Assembly (NCBI RefSeq): GCF_000003605.2
Contig: NW_003107098.1
Span: 55,166-80,085, forward strand
Length of the DNA stretch: 24,920 nt
Origin: Saccoglossus kowalevskii
Lineage: Eukaryota > Hemichordata > Enteropneusta > Harrimaniidae
Reading direction: 5' to 3'
Part shown: positions 15,201-18,732 of the stretch, in pieces
Layout: the number at the start of each line of letters is the position of its first letter
Numbering within the stretch: the first letter of the stretch is position 1
Notes under the pieces: model-generated
The model's database searches: none
What the model saw: the letters and a program-made list of their open reading frames with translations, nothing else
What the model was told of the DNA's origin: nothing
Program-made: the position numbers and the translations under genes

Positions 15201-17978
15201 CACTTGGGGCTGAAAATCAATAAATACTATTTTTTTTAAGAAATCATCCGCTATACACATATATAAATAAATGAAATCGGTAAGTAAGAAAAAAACTATG
15301 TATAAATCATTAAAATACAAATACAATTCTACCTGAAAACATAATACACGATATACCATATGCGTATAGCGTATGATTTAAAAAATATATATTTATTCAT
15401 TTTTAGCCCCCAAGTGACTGTGTTTTTTTAATATATAAGTGACGTAATTTCAAATTCAAAGTCATACATCTCGTCAAATAACTCACACGAGTAAATGCGT
15501 GTTCTTGTATACTTATTTCTTGACTGTATTATTTCATATAGAAGTAAACGAGTGTGCTCCCACGCCTTGTCAGAATGGTGGTACGTGTGTCGACGGTATG
15601 AACTCCTACACGTGTTACTGTACTCCAGGGTACGAGGGCACAAGATGTGAAGTTTGTAAGTATATTAGACAATGCTCCGTATAACATAATTATATTCAAC
15701 TTATTTATTCGATTGTTTTTTTGTTTTTTCCCCAATAACGACTCTTATTGAATGAATTGTGTTTCAGCGTTAACTGGCTGTGCTGCCTTGCCATGTCGGA
15801 ATGGTGCTCAGTGTCTGGATCTTGTCGGTGGTGGCGTGCAGTGCAATTGTGTGGCCGGATTTTCGGGTTCAAGATGTGAAAACGGTAATTAAGAAAAAAA
15901 CTATGTGTGAAGACATAATACTAGTACACGATATACCATTTCATACATACTTCAAGACAATTGTGGCGATATTATAAACTTGATACATATCACACATTAT
16001 ATTTTCTCTCACTCTTCTCTTCACCTACAGACAACGATGAGTGTATAAGTAGCCCGTGTCAGCATGATGGATATTGTATCAACGACATCAATAAATTCGC
16101 ATGCGTGTGTCCTTCTGGATGGCGCGGGGAACGCTGCGAACTGCGTAAGTATGACTTGTGAAACATTGGCCATACATTGACAAACGTATAACTAATCCAT
16201 GTAATACTAGTATATACTCCAGTACTACTATAAGTTGTAGCCTTCTATATTTAAAGCAGGACGATCGTCACCTGCGCACGAGCGGGAATTGAGTCCCAAT
16301 CGACGATAACAACACACACTAAAAACGCAAATGCTCATGGGTAGACGCTTGTTTGTAACAATGACACGCTATGGCCATCTTTAAAATTTAAAATTAAATA
16401 CTTAGTCACGACAAGTTAAATGTCGTCGTATACATTATACAACTTTCATTTGTATTTATGTTTACATGATATTTGTTTTTTATGCACAGCTGACCAGTGC
16501 TTCAGTAGCCCATGCATGAACGGTGGCACGTGTCACGACATGGAATACGGTGGATACGCATGCGTTTGTCCAGCGGGTTTATCCGGGGAGAACTGCGAGT
16601 TTGGTAAGTCTCAAAATGAATCCCTGATTACATGTCGCATAAAGTACATGTACTTAAAAATGATAATTTAGAATATAGGTTACCATATCTAAATATTTTA
16701 TCTGTGATGTTTTCTTCAATATATTGCAGGCGTTGTGAGCCACTGCGTAGGTATGGTCAATCCGTGTTCTAATGGAGCTACGTGTGTGTCCATTCAGAAT
16801 GGTTCTCCCCGATGTGTTTGCACCTCGTCGTACACTGGCGAATACTGCGAGACTTGTAAGTGAACTTTGATACATGTTTGATTGCGTCGTTTACTGTACT
16901 CTGTATACGCGACGAAGCTTGCGTGCGTTTGAATGTTGCAGTGTGCAAAACCATTAAACCTGGAATCATTGCCCGAAAAAAATATCTTAATTACTCAATC
17001 TAATAAACTTTCTCATTTTCTCTCTAGATGTCGGCATGTGTGGTAACCATCAGTGTAGAAACGGCGGTTATTGCGTTTCCGTGGACCACGAAAGTAGATA
17101 TACATGTACATGTGAGCCTGGGTGGACTGGAGAATATTGTGAAACAGGTGAGTTGAGCAACGCCACCAACGGCAACATATTAATATATTTGTTTTTATTC
17201 AAATATCTTTGTTGAATTAGTTTTATGTGTAAAGTAGGCAATAATGCAGTTTCCACATTAATATTGGCTTAACCTAACATTTTATCACTCTTTGCGTGAC
17301 GTATTTAGATATCGACGAATGTTCAAGCCAACCATGTATGAATGGTGCTACATGTTTGAACGAACTGGATAAGTTTACATGTAACTGTTTGCCTGGTTAC
17401 GAAGGCGATCTCTGCAGTCTTGGTGAGTGGATATTCTTTGTGAACAAATGTCCCCTTAACACACTGAACACCTCTCAATATTCCGACTGTAGCAAAGTCG
17501 TACATCGATGGATATTCATACATACGATCACTTCCAGCTGTGACGCAACACATCCATCTGTGGTCCGATGGAGTACGATAGCGCCCTCCCCGTGAAACTC
17601 ACATTACGAGTGTGACTGACTCAGTGTTCAACACTTTTCAATGAAACAAACCAAATATATCAAATTCGCTCATAGAAAATTTGGTTCAGCAGAATGTGTT
17701 GCGTGGTCCAGTGTGTCACTTGATAACGGATAATCTGTACAGCAATCTAATACAGTATGCACATGGCACGACGAATTAACGTTATTGTTAACAATACTTC
17801 ATTCAAATTATTCTATTCGTTTACAGTTCCTACTGTCAACACATCTGGTGGTATCAATTGGTTTTGGATCATGTTTGCGTCGTTGCTTGCGTGCATTATT
17901 CTAGTACTTTTCTTGGTGCTGGGATATTGTATGTGCACAGAAAAACGTAAGAAAAAGAAGAGCGAGAGCACAGCTTGA
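1..17978 (+). CDS. Giant EGF-repeat/CUB single-pass membrane protein, 3' part of gene (50 exons)
   Basis: Spliced coding region, partial at the 5' side. Join: <1-318, 442-555, 728-841, 939-1970, 2120-2233, 2421-2534, 2637-2750, 3254-3367, 3489-3602, 3709-3822, 3945-4058, 4189-4302, 4398-4511, 4618-4845, 4959-5072, 5270-5383, 5503-5616, 6062-6175, 6301-6414, 6585-6698, 6978-7094, 7574-7687, 7846-7959, 8174-8287, 8407-8634, 8821-8934, 9328-9444, 9653-9766, 9990-10103, 10663-10776, 11649-11762, 11973-12086, 12209-12442, 12603-12716, 12865-12984, 13125-13238, 13349-13462, 13573-13686, 13862-14224, 14420-14539, 14755-14868, 15015-15128, 15542-15655, 15768-15884, 16031-16144, 16490-16603, 16730-16855, 17028-17147, 17309-17422, 17827-17978. 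The frame begins at base 3 and stays open through every junction: about 2,497 residues plus stop. Modules are 51 EGFs, CUB, 10 EGFs, one helix and a short basic tail. In known families such proteins are extracellular adhesion, matrix or receptor molecules; the ligand and role here cannot be read from sequence. Exon numbers are window-local. Confidence 0.9.
442..555 (+). CDS. Exon 2: EGF 4
   Basis: One 38-residue EGF. The calcium motif is broken (DFDFC instead of DxDEC), while the Asp hydroxylation pattern C-x-D-x4-Y-x-C-x-C is kept. Acceptor TTTCAG, donor A|GTAAGT at 556. The donor sits inside a 31-bp tandem duplication. Confidence 0.92.
728..841 (+). CDS. Exon 3: EGF 5, calcium-binding type
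   Basis: One EGF starting INEC after the junction codon (A|AT gives Asn). Six cysteines in the usual spacing, plus the hydroxylation consensus [12 protein letters not shown]. Acceptor TTTAG, donor G|GTGAGT. Confidence 0.92.
939..1970 (+). CDS. Exon 4: nine fused calcium-binding EGFs (EGF 6-14)
   Basis: A single 1,032-bp exon (344 codons) with nine back-to-back EGFs and no intron. All nine carry the E-C calcium signature (INEC, FDEC, INEC, IDEC, YDEC, TDEC, VDEC, LNEC, IDEC). EGF 9, 10, 11, 13 and 14 also have the O-fucose Thr. EGF 14 has a longer C3-C4 loop containing two prolines. Acceptor AATAG, donor G|GTGAGT. Its size contrasts with the 114-bp one-domain exons around it. Confidence 0.95.
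2120..2233 (+). CDS. Exon 5: EGF 15
   Basis: One EGF with EIDMC, so the calcium Glu is replaced by Met. O-fucose consensus is present (CINGATC). The loop reads [12 protein letters not shown], the signature that typifies the later non-calcium block. Acceptor follows a long T tract; donor G|GTGAGA. Confidence 0.92.
2421..2534 (+). CDS. Exon 6: EGF 16, calcium-binding type
   Basis: One EGF with DFDEC and loop [12 protein letters not shown]. No O-fucose Thr (CQNGGMC). Acceptor GTTTCAG, donor G|GTAAGA. Confidence 0.92.
2637..2750 (+). CDS. Exon 7: EGF 17, calcium-binding type
   Basis: One EGF with DINEC and O-fucose Thr (CLNGGTC). Loop [12 protein letters not shown]. It is the last calcium-type EGF before a run of 28 without the Glu. 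Acceptor TTCTAG, donor G|GTAAGA. Confidence 0.92.
2751..3253 (+). other. Intron 7 (503 bp)
   Basis: AT-rich intron without coding potential in the gene frame. It holds the ATT microsatellite described separately, which ends about 15 bp before the acceptor. A pyrimidine stretch of TTCTTCTATTTC separates the repeat from TAG. Confidence 0.8.
3148..3238. repeat. (ATT)n microsatellite, about 90 bp
   Basis: About 30 nearly uninterrupted copies of ATT/TTA, with one irregularity near 3158. It lies just upstream of the exon 8 acceptor, so length changes could alter branch-point spacing. Confidence 0.95.
3254..3367 (+). CDS. Exon 8: EGF 18, with an unusual donor site
   Basis: One EGF with EIDMC and loop [12 protein letters not shown]. 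The phase-preserving end at 3367 uses the weak donor G|GTTGGT. A better-looking donor G|GTAAAG lies 4 bp downstream at 3372. Using that one would shift the frame and create TGA at the junction with exon 9. The 3367 end is chosen because it gives the standard 114 bp and keeps the frame. Confidence 0.82.
3489..3602 (+). CDS. Exon 9: EGF 19
   Basis: One EGF with EVNLC, Leu at the calcium Glu position. Loop [12 protein letters not shown]; no O-fucose Thr (CLNGAEC). Acceptor TTTAG, donor G|GTAATA. Confidence 0.92.
3709..3822 (+). CDS. Exon 10: EGF 20
   Basis: One EGF with EINPC, loop [12 protein letters not shown] and CANGGQC in the C2-C3 interval. Acceptor CCCACAG, donor G|GTAGTC, which is weak at positions +4 to +6. 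Confidence 0.9.
3945..4058 (+). CDS. Exon 11: EGF 21
   Basis: One EGF with AVDAC and loop [12 protein letters not shown]. The junction codon GCT gives Ala, in place of the Glu or Asp found at most earlier junctions. Acceptor CCCGTAG, donor G|GTGAGT. Confidence 0.92.
4189..4302 (+). CDS. Exon 12: EGF 22
   Basis: One EGF with ELNPC and loop [12 protein letters not shown]. It opens with the same ELNPC as exon 13, suggesting a local exon duplication. Acceptor TTTACAG, donor G|GTAAGT. Confidence 0.92.
4398..4511 (+). CDS. Exon 13: EGF 23
   Basis: One EGF with ELNPC and loop [13 protein letters not shown]2-C3 reads CLNNGAC, without O-fucose Thr. Only 95 bp of intron separate it from exon 12, and the intron includes a run of C. 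Acceptor TTTCAG, donor G|GTGAGT. Confidence 0.92.
4618..4845 (+). CDS. Exon 14: EGF 24-25 (double exon)
   Basis: 228 bp, exactly two 114-bp units, encoding two EGFs with no intron (EIDLC, then VINLC). Both C2-C3 intervals read CLNGGVC. The inner junction codon is GTC, consistent with clean loss of an intron between two standard modules. Confidence 0.93.
4959..5072 (+). CDS. Exon 15: EGF 26
   Basis: One EGF with AVDMC and loop [12 protein letters not shown]. No O-fucose Thr (CLNGGFC). Acceptor GAATAG, donor G|GTAAAT. Confidence 0.92.
5270..5383 (+). CDS. Exon 16: EGF 27
   Basis: One EGF with EINLC, loop [12 protein letters not shown] and O-fucose Thr (CKNGATC). It ends in A rather than G (A|GTAAGT), so the junction codon with exon 17 is AGA (Arg). 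Confidence 0.92.
5503..5616 (+). CDS. Exon 17: EGF 28
   Basis: One EGF with RVDAC, loop [12 protein letters not shown] and O-fucose Thr (CQNGGTC). Acceptor GTACAG, donor G|GTGAGG. The following intron contains MITE A1. Confidence 0.92.
5757..6016 (+). mobile_element. MITE A1, TTAA-flanked non-autonomous DNA element (260 bp)
   Basis: Flanked by TTAA on both sides. The ends are imperfect inverted repeats of about 30 bp: the left begins TTAAAGCGCGGTAGTCGACG and the right, read in reverse, TTAAAGTGCGGTAGCGGTCG. Both run into CGCTGCGC. No coding capacity. It sits in intron 17, ending 45 bp before the exon 18 acceptor. A diverged, oppositely oriented copy is at 10226-10523. TTAA targets are typical of piggyBac and Kolobok elements; which applies is not determined. 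Confidence 0.88.
6062..6175 (+). CDS. Exon 18: EGF 29
   Basis: One EGF with EMNPC and loop [13 protein letters not shown]-fucose Thr present (CFNGGTC). Acceptor ATTTCAG lies just past MITE A1. Donor G|GTATGT. Confidence 0.91.
6301..6414 (+). CDS. Exon 19: EGF 30
   Basis: One EGF with AIDAC and loop [12 protein letters not shown]. Ser before C3 gives an O-fucose consensus (CRNGGSC). Acceptor TCAACAG, donor G|GTACGG. Confidence 0.91.
6585..6698 (+). CDS. Exon 20: EGF 31
   Basis: One EGF with VVDLC, loop [12 protein letters not shown] and O-fucose Thr (CRNGATC). It is the fifth and last of a run (EGF 27-31) with that consensus. Acceptor GTTTCAG, donor G|GTAAGT. Confidence 0.92.
6725..6888 (+). 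mobile_element. MITE B1, TTAA-flanked (164 bp)
   Basis: TTAA at both ends. End sequence contains GTCGTCACCTGCGCATGCG, and the other end in reverse contains GTCATCTGCGCACGCGCGGG. It lies in intron 20. Full-length relative at 23455-23619 (same orientation) and a shortened, inverted relative at 16251-16384. No coding capacity. Confidence 0.88.
6978..7094 (+). CDS. Exon 21: EGF 32
   Basis: 117 bp: one extra codon in the C3-C4 loop ([13 protein letters not shown]). Opens VVNLC. The C2-C3 interval has an unusual Trp (CWNGGVC). Acceptor TACAG, donor G|GTAAGT. Confidence 0.91.
7095..7573 (+). other. Intron 21 (479 bp)
   Basis: Noncoding. Contains the 27-bp-arm inverted repeat at 7165-7247. The rest has no recognised element. 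Confidence 0.75.
7165..7247. repeat. Inverted repeat with 27-bp arms (possible MITE core)
   Basis: Arms 7165-7191 (begins GAGGTTATTGCGAGGATACC) and 7221-7247 are reverse complements with about four mismatches, separated by 29 bp. Could be a palindromic transposon fragment. Also able to fold as a hairpin in the pre-mRNA. Confidence 0.75.
7574..7687 (+). CDS. Exon 22: EGF 33
   Basis: One EGF with GIDAC and loop [12 protein letters not shown]. It ends in T (T|GTAAGT), so the junction codon with exon 23 is TTA (Leu). Splicing to exon 24 or 25, which start AA, would give TAA. Confidence 0.91.
7846..7959 (+). CDS. Exon 23: EGF 34
   Basis: One EGF with LIDMC and loop [12 protein letters not shown]. 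The first two bases are TA. Acceptor TACAG, donor G|GTGCGT. Confidence 0.91.
8102..8138. repeat. (TTCG/TTCA)n tetranucleotide repeat
   Basis: About nine copies of TTCG or TTCA in intron 23, 35 bp before the exon 24 acceptor. Confidence 0.9.
8174..8287 (+). CDS. Exon 24: EGF 35
   Basis: One EGF with ELDAC. The C2-C3 interval CLRSSVC departs from the near-universal NG pair. Loop [12 protein letters not shown]. Acceptor TTTGCAG, donor G|GTAAGA. Confidence 0.9.
8407..8634 (+). CDS. Exon 25: EGF 36-37 (double exon)
   Basis: 228 bp, two EGFs without an intron (EINLC; TDLC at the second). Both C2-C3 intervals read CLNGGVC, as in double exon 14. Acceptor TTGCAG, donor G|GTGAGT. Confidence 0.92.
8821..8934 (+). 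CDS. Exon 26: EGF 38
   Basis: One EGF with AVNLC and loop [12 protein letters not shown]. Acceptor CACTCAG, donor G|GTATGA. Confidence 0.91.
8935..9327 (+). other. Intron 26 (393 bp)
   Basis: AT-rich. Ends in a long TTTATTTATTT tract before the acceptor. No element recognised. Confidence 0.7.
9328..9444 (+). CDS. Exon 27: EGF 39
   Basis: 117 bp; the extra codon lies between C1 and C2 (CLPHNPC). Opens AINLC. Loop [12 protein letters not shown]. Acceptor TTTTCAG, donor G|GTAGGA. Confidence 0.9.
9653..9766 (+). CDS. Exon 28: EGF 40
   Basis: One EGF with ALNQC and loop [13 protein letters not shown]-fucose Thr present (CQNSGTC), isolated within a stretch that mostly lacks it. Acceptor GCATAG, donor G|GTACGT. 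Confidence 0.91.
9990..10103 (+). CDS. Exon 29: EGF 41
   Basis: One EGF with VIDFC and loop [12 protein letters not shown]. Acceptor TCTGCAG, donor G|GTAAGT. The following 559-bp intron is mostly MITE A2. Confidence 0.91.
10226..10523 (-). mobile_element. MITE A2, TTAA-flanked (298 bp), inverted relative to A1
   Basis: TTAA at both ends. Left end reads TTAAAGCACGGTGGTCGTCG, the right in reverse TTAAAGGACGGTAGACGTCG. Interior matches the reverse complement of A1: for example CTCTTCAAATGGAAATCACA, and a GACTCCTTCGATACCTTCCA segment. It lies in intron 29. About 38 bp longer than A1, partly near the right end. Confidence 0.88.
10663..10776 (+). CDS. Exon 30: EGF 42
   Basis: One EGF with AVDAC and loop [13 protein letters not shown]2-C3 reads CQHNGVC. 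Acceptor CCTCAG, donor G|GTAAGA. Confidence 0.91.
10777..11648 (+). other. Intron 30 (872 bp), longest intron of the gene here
   Basis: AT-rich noncoding sequence. A diverged direct repeat (ATTATTCTGGCAGCAAAGTA near 10806; ATTTTATTCTGATAGCAAAG near 10987) hints at an old duplicated or transposed fragment. Nothing else recognised. Confidence 0.7.
11649..11762 (+). CDS. Exon 31: EGF 43
   Basis: One EGF opening AKDHC; loop [13 protein letters not shown]2-C3 CQHGALC. Acceptor GTTACAG, donor G|GTAAGT. Confidence 0.9.
11973..12086 (+). CDS. Exon 32: EGF 44
   Basis: One EGF opening ATGLC, with no acidic residue before C1. Loop [12 protein letters not shown]. Acceptor CTTTCAG, donor G|GTGAGT. Confidence 0.9.
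12209..12442 (+). CDS. Exon 33: EGF 45-46 (double exon)
   Basis: 234 bp. EGF 45 opens ALTPC and has a two-residue-longer loop ([14 protein letters not shown]). EGF 46 is calcium type (NINEC, loop [12 protein letters not shown]). EGF 46 is the first with the Glu after 28 EGFs without it. Acceptor GTACAG, donor G|GTGAGC. Confidence 0.92.
12603..12716 (+). CDS. Exon 34: EGF 47
   Basis: One EGF opening VAERC; loop [12 protein letters not shown]. Acceptor CTTTCAG, donor G|GTACGT. The intron that follows starts with short GTATTACTGTCC repeats. Confidence 0.91.
12865..12984 (+). CDS. Exon 35: EGF 48
   Basis: 120 bp; two extra codons in the C3-C4 loop ([14 protein letters not shown]). Opens EQNLC. 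First of eight consecutive EGFs (48-55) with Ser or Thr at the O-fucose position. Donor G|GTAAGT. Confidence 0.91.
13125..13238 (+). CDS. Exon 36: EGF 49, calcium-binding type
   Basis: DLDEC, loop [13 protein letters not shown]-fucose Thr. Acceptor GCTTAG, donor G|GTGAGT. Confidence 0.92.
13349..13462 (+). CDS. Exon 37: EGF 50, calcium-binding type
   Basis: DINEC, loop [13 protein letters not shown]-fucose Thr (CIHGGTC). Acceptor ATCTAG, donor G|GTAAGT. Confidence 0.92.
13573..13686 (+). CDS. Exon 38: EGF 51
   Basis: EMNEC, loop [13 protein letters not shown]-fucose Thr. Last EGF before the CUB. Acceptor CCATAG, donor G|GTGGGT. Confidence 0.92.
13862..14224 (+). CDS. Exon 39: CUB domain
   Basis: A 363-bp exon encoding a whole 121-residue CUB domain. 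Landmarks are SPNYPANYP (residues 20-28), YCRWIV (32-37), YDWVDV (58-63), LPPAI (84-88) and the SD...GF pattern (101-110). Glu55, Asp59 and Asp102 fit the calcium site of calcium-binding CUBs. The cysteines are Cys4, Cys33, Cys39 and Cys95. The usual second pair (one Cys just before the YDxV strand and one before the LPP turn) is missing, so a Cys39-Cys95 bond is inferred. CUB plus EGF is the layout of fibropellins and of many secreted or membrane adhesion proteins. The acceptor is CCCGTAG; the donor is G|GTAAGA. Confidence 0.95.
14420..14539 (+). CDS. Exon 40: EGF 52
   Basis: 120 bp; VVNEC, loop [12 protein letters not shown], Ser at the O-fucose site (CKNGASC). Tail after the last Cys is longer (ETRV) and the exon ends A|GTAAGT. 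Confidence 0.91.
14755..14868 (+). CDS. Exon 41: EGF 53 (degenerate)
   Basis: NINAC opening. C2-C3 is CPMSATC, without the NG pair. The C5-C6 segment DDVDHYLC lacks the usual GWxG turn. All six cysteines are kept. Acceptor TATAG, donor G|GTAAGG. Confidence 0.88.
15015..15128 (+). CDS. Exon 42: EGF 54
   Basis: DFDVC opening, loop [13 protein letters not shown]-fucose Thr. Acceptor TTTCAG, donor G|GTACGT. The following intron is largely MITE C. Confidence 0.91.
15195..15422. mobile_element. MITE C, 228-bp element with ~60-bp terminal inverted repeats
   Basis: Ends are CACAGTCACTTGGGG and its complement CCCCCAAGTGACTGTG. The inverted match continues, with small gaps, to about 15256 on the left and from about 15364 on the right. 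Flanks TTTTCTTA and TTTTTTTA could be an 8-bp target duplication with one mismatch, but they are low-complexity. Located in intron 42; no coding capacity. Confidence 0.85.
15542..15655 (+). CDS. Exon 43: EGF 55
   Basis: EVNEC, loop [13 protein letters not shown]-fucose Thr (CQNGGTC). Ends in T (T|GTAAGT), giving TCG (Ser) at the next junction. Confidence 0.92.
15768..15884 (+). CDS. Exon 44: EGF 56
   Basis: 117 bp; opens SLTGC, loop [13 protein letters not shown], which has Val in place of the aromatic residue before C4. Donor G|GTAATT is followed at once by sequence shared with the interior of MITE C. Confidence 0.9.
16031..16144 (+). CDS. Exon 45: EGF 57, calcium-binding type
   Basis: NDEC, loop [13 protein letters not shown]2-C3 CQHDGYC. 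Ends in C (C|GTAAGT), giving CCT (Pro) at the next junction. Acceptor CCTACAG. Confidence 0.91.
16251..16384 (-). mobile_element. MITE B2, shortened copy (134 bp), inverted
   Basis: Reverse complement of B1/B3 for most of its length, TTAA at both ends. The B start end has lost about 30 bp: the sequence goes from GCTATGGCCATC directly to TTTAA, so one inverted repeat is missing. Located in intron 45. Confidence 0.85.
16490..16603 (+). CDS. Exon 46: EGF 58
   Basis: Short lead before C1 (PDQC), compensated by a longer C3-C4 loop ([13 protein letters not shown]). O-fucose Thr present. Acceptor GCACAG, donor G|GTAAGT. Confidence 0.9.
16730..16855 (+). CDS. Exon 47: EGF 59
   Basis: 126 bp; longer C1-C2 interval (CVGMVNPC) and loop [13 protein letters not shown] without the hydroxylation consensus. 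O-fucose Thr present (CSNGATC). Ends T|GTAAGT. Confidence 0.9.
17028..17147 (+). CDS. Exon 48: EGF 60
   Basis: 120 bp; opens YVGMC, C1-C2 CGNHQC, loop [14 protein letters not shown]. Acceptor CTCTAG, donor G|GTGAGT. Confidence 0.9.
17309..17422 (+). CDS. Exon 49: EGF 61, calcium-binding type, membrane-proximal
   Basis: DIDEC, loop [13 protein letters not shown]-fucose Thr. Last EGF before the membrane. Donor G|GTGAGT; a 404-bp intron without recognised elements follows. Confidence 0.92.
17827..17978 (+). CDS. Exon 50: transmembrane helix, basic tail and stop
   Basis: Junction codon GTT, then a short Thr/Ser/Gly stalk ([10 protein letters not shown]). A hydrophobic helix of about 24 residues follows, from WFWIMF to LGYCMC. 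The tail of about 13 residues ([13 protein letters not shown]) precedes TGA at 17976. Cysteines at the inner membrane edge could be palmitoylated (inference). The tail has no recognised signalling or PDZ-binding motif, so the protein looks like an anchored adhesion or ligand-type molecule more than a signalling receptor. Acceptor TTTACAG. Confidence 0.93.
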
Positions 17979-18732
17979 ATTCCTGCCAGTATATTAATGC
18001 TTTCTTTATTTTCAATATCATGTATTTATTATTATTTTTTCTATTTTATAAAAAGGCGTACCAAGAGCTTTATGTTTTTAAAGAGAATTTATGTTATTAA
18101 CACCCACGTTGCGCTTAGAAGAATACATATCTAGATTGCTAGCTAATTCAATAATTTACATGAAATTGCACACAATTATGAAGCTTTGAAGCATCATTGT
18201 TTTTTTTTCATGATCTTATTTACACCTTTACTATGCGTGTCTCTCTGTGATATTTCACGCTGTGTATGTAAGTATGAATGAATGTTAATTACTAGAATAT
18301 TTTTGATTATAGAGAGAACTATAAAATGATTGTTAAACCATGAATGTCAACCTAAATATTAACTTGAAAGATTATCACATTTGTTTGGTTCTGAAGAGAT
18401 TTTCAACTATTTGTTGAGCTAGTTTGTATATATATTTTTAAAATATCGTGATTCCCACCGCTTTTAAACATAGTTGAATTAGTTGTTATTGTCTGTTACA
18501 ATGGAGCGCATCACACACAGAACTAGACGTGGATTTACAAATTAACTGCCTCCGAAGTTATTTTTATTTTTTGTATTATACATAAGTGCTAATATATTAT
18601 ATTGTTTTAAAATAAATATTATTATAACATTTTTTACAATTCGTTCTGCTGTTGCCTGAATACTGCATTGTGTGCATTTCCATATACCGGTAATAGCGGT
18701 ATCGATTCTATGATAGTTGTACCCAAAATAAA
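17979..18732 (+). other. 3' UTR with poly(A) signals
   Basis: AT-rich sequence after the stop codon. AATAAA hexamers at 18611-18616 and 18727-18732 are the candidate poly(A) signals. Which one is used cannot be told, so the end is approximate. Confidence 0.6.

Noticed and set aside
1-17978. Identification as Notch, Crumbs or Delta/Jagged
   Set aside because: No LNR, ankyrin, laminin-G or DSL domain, and the tail is only about 13 residues; the CUB between EGFs also does not fit those families.
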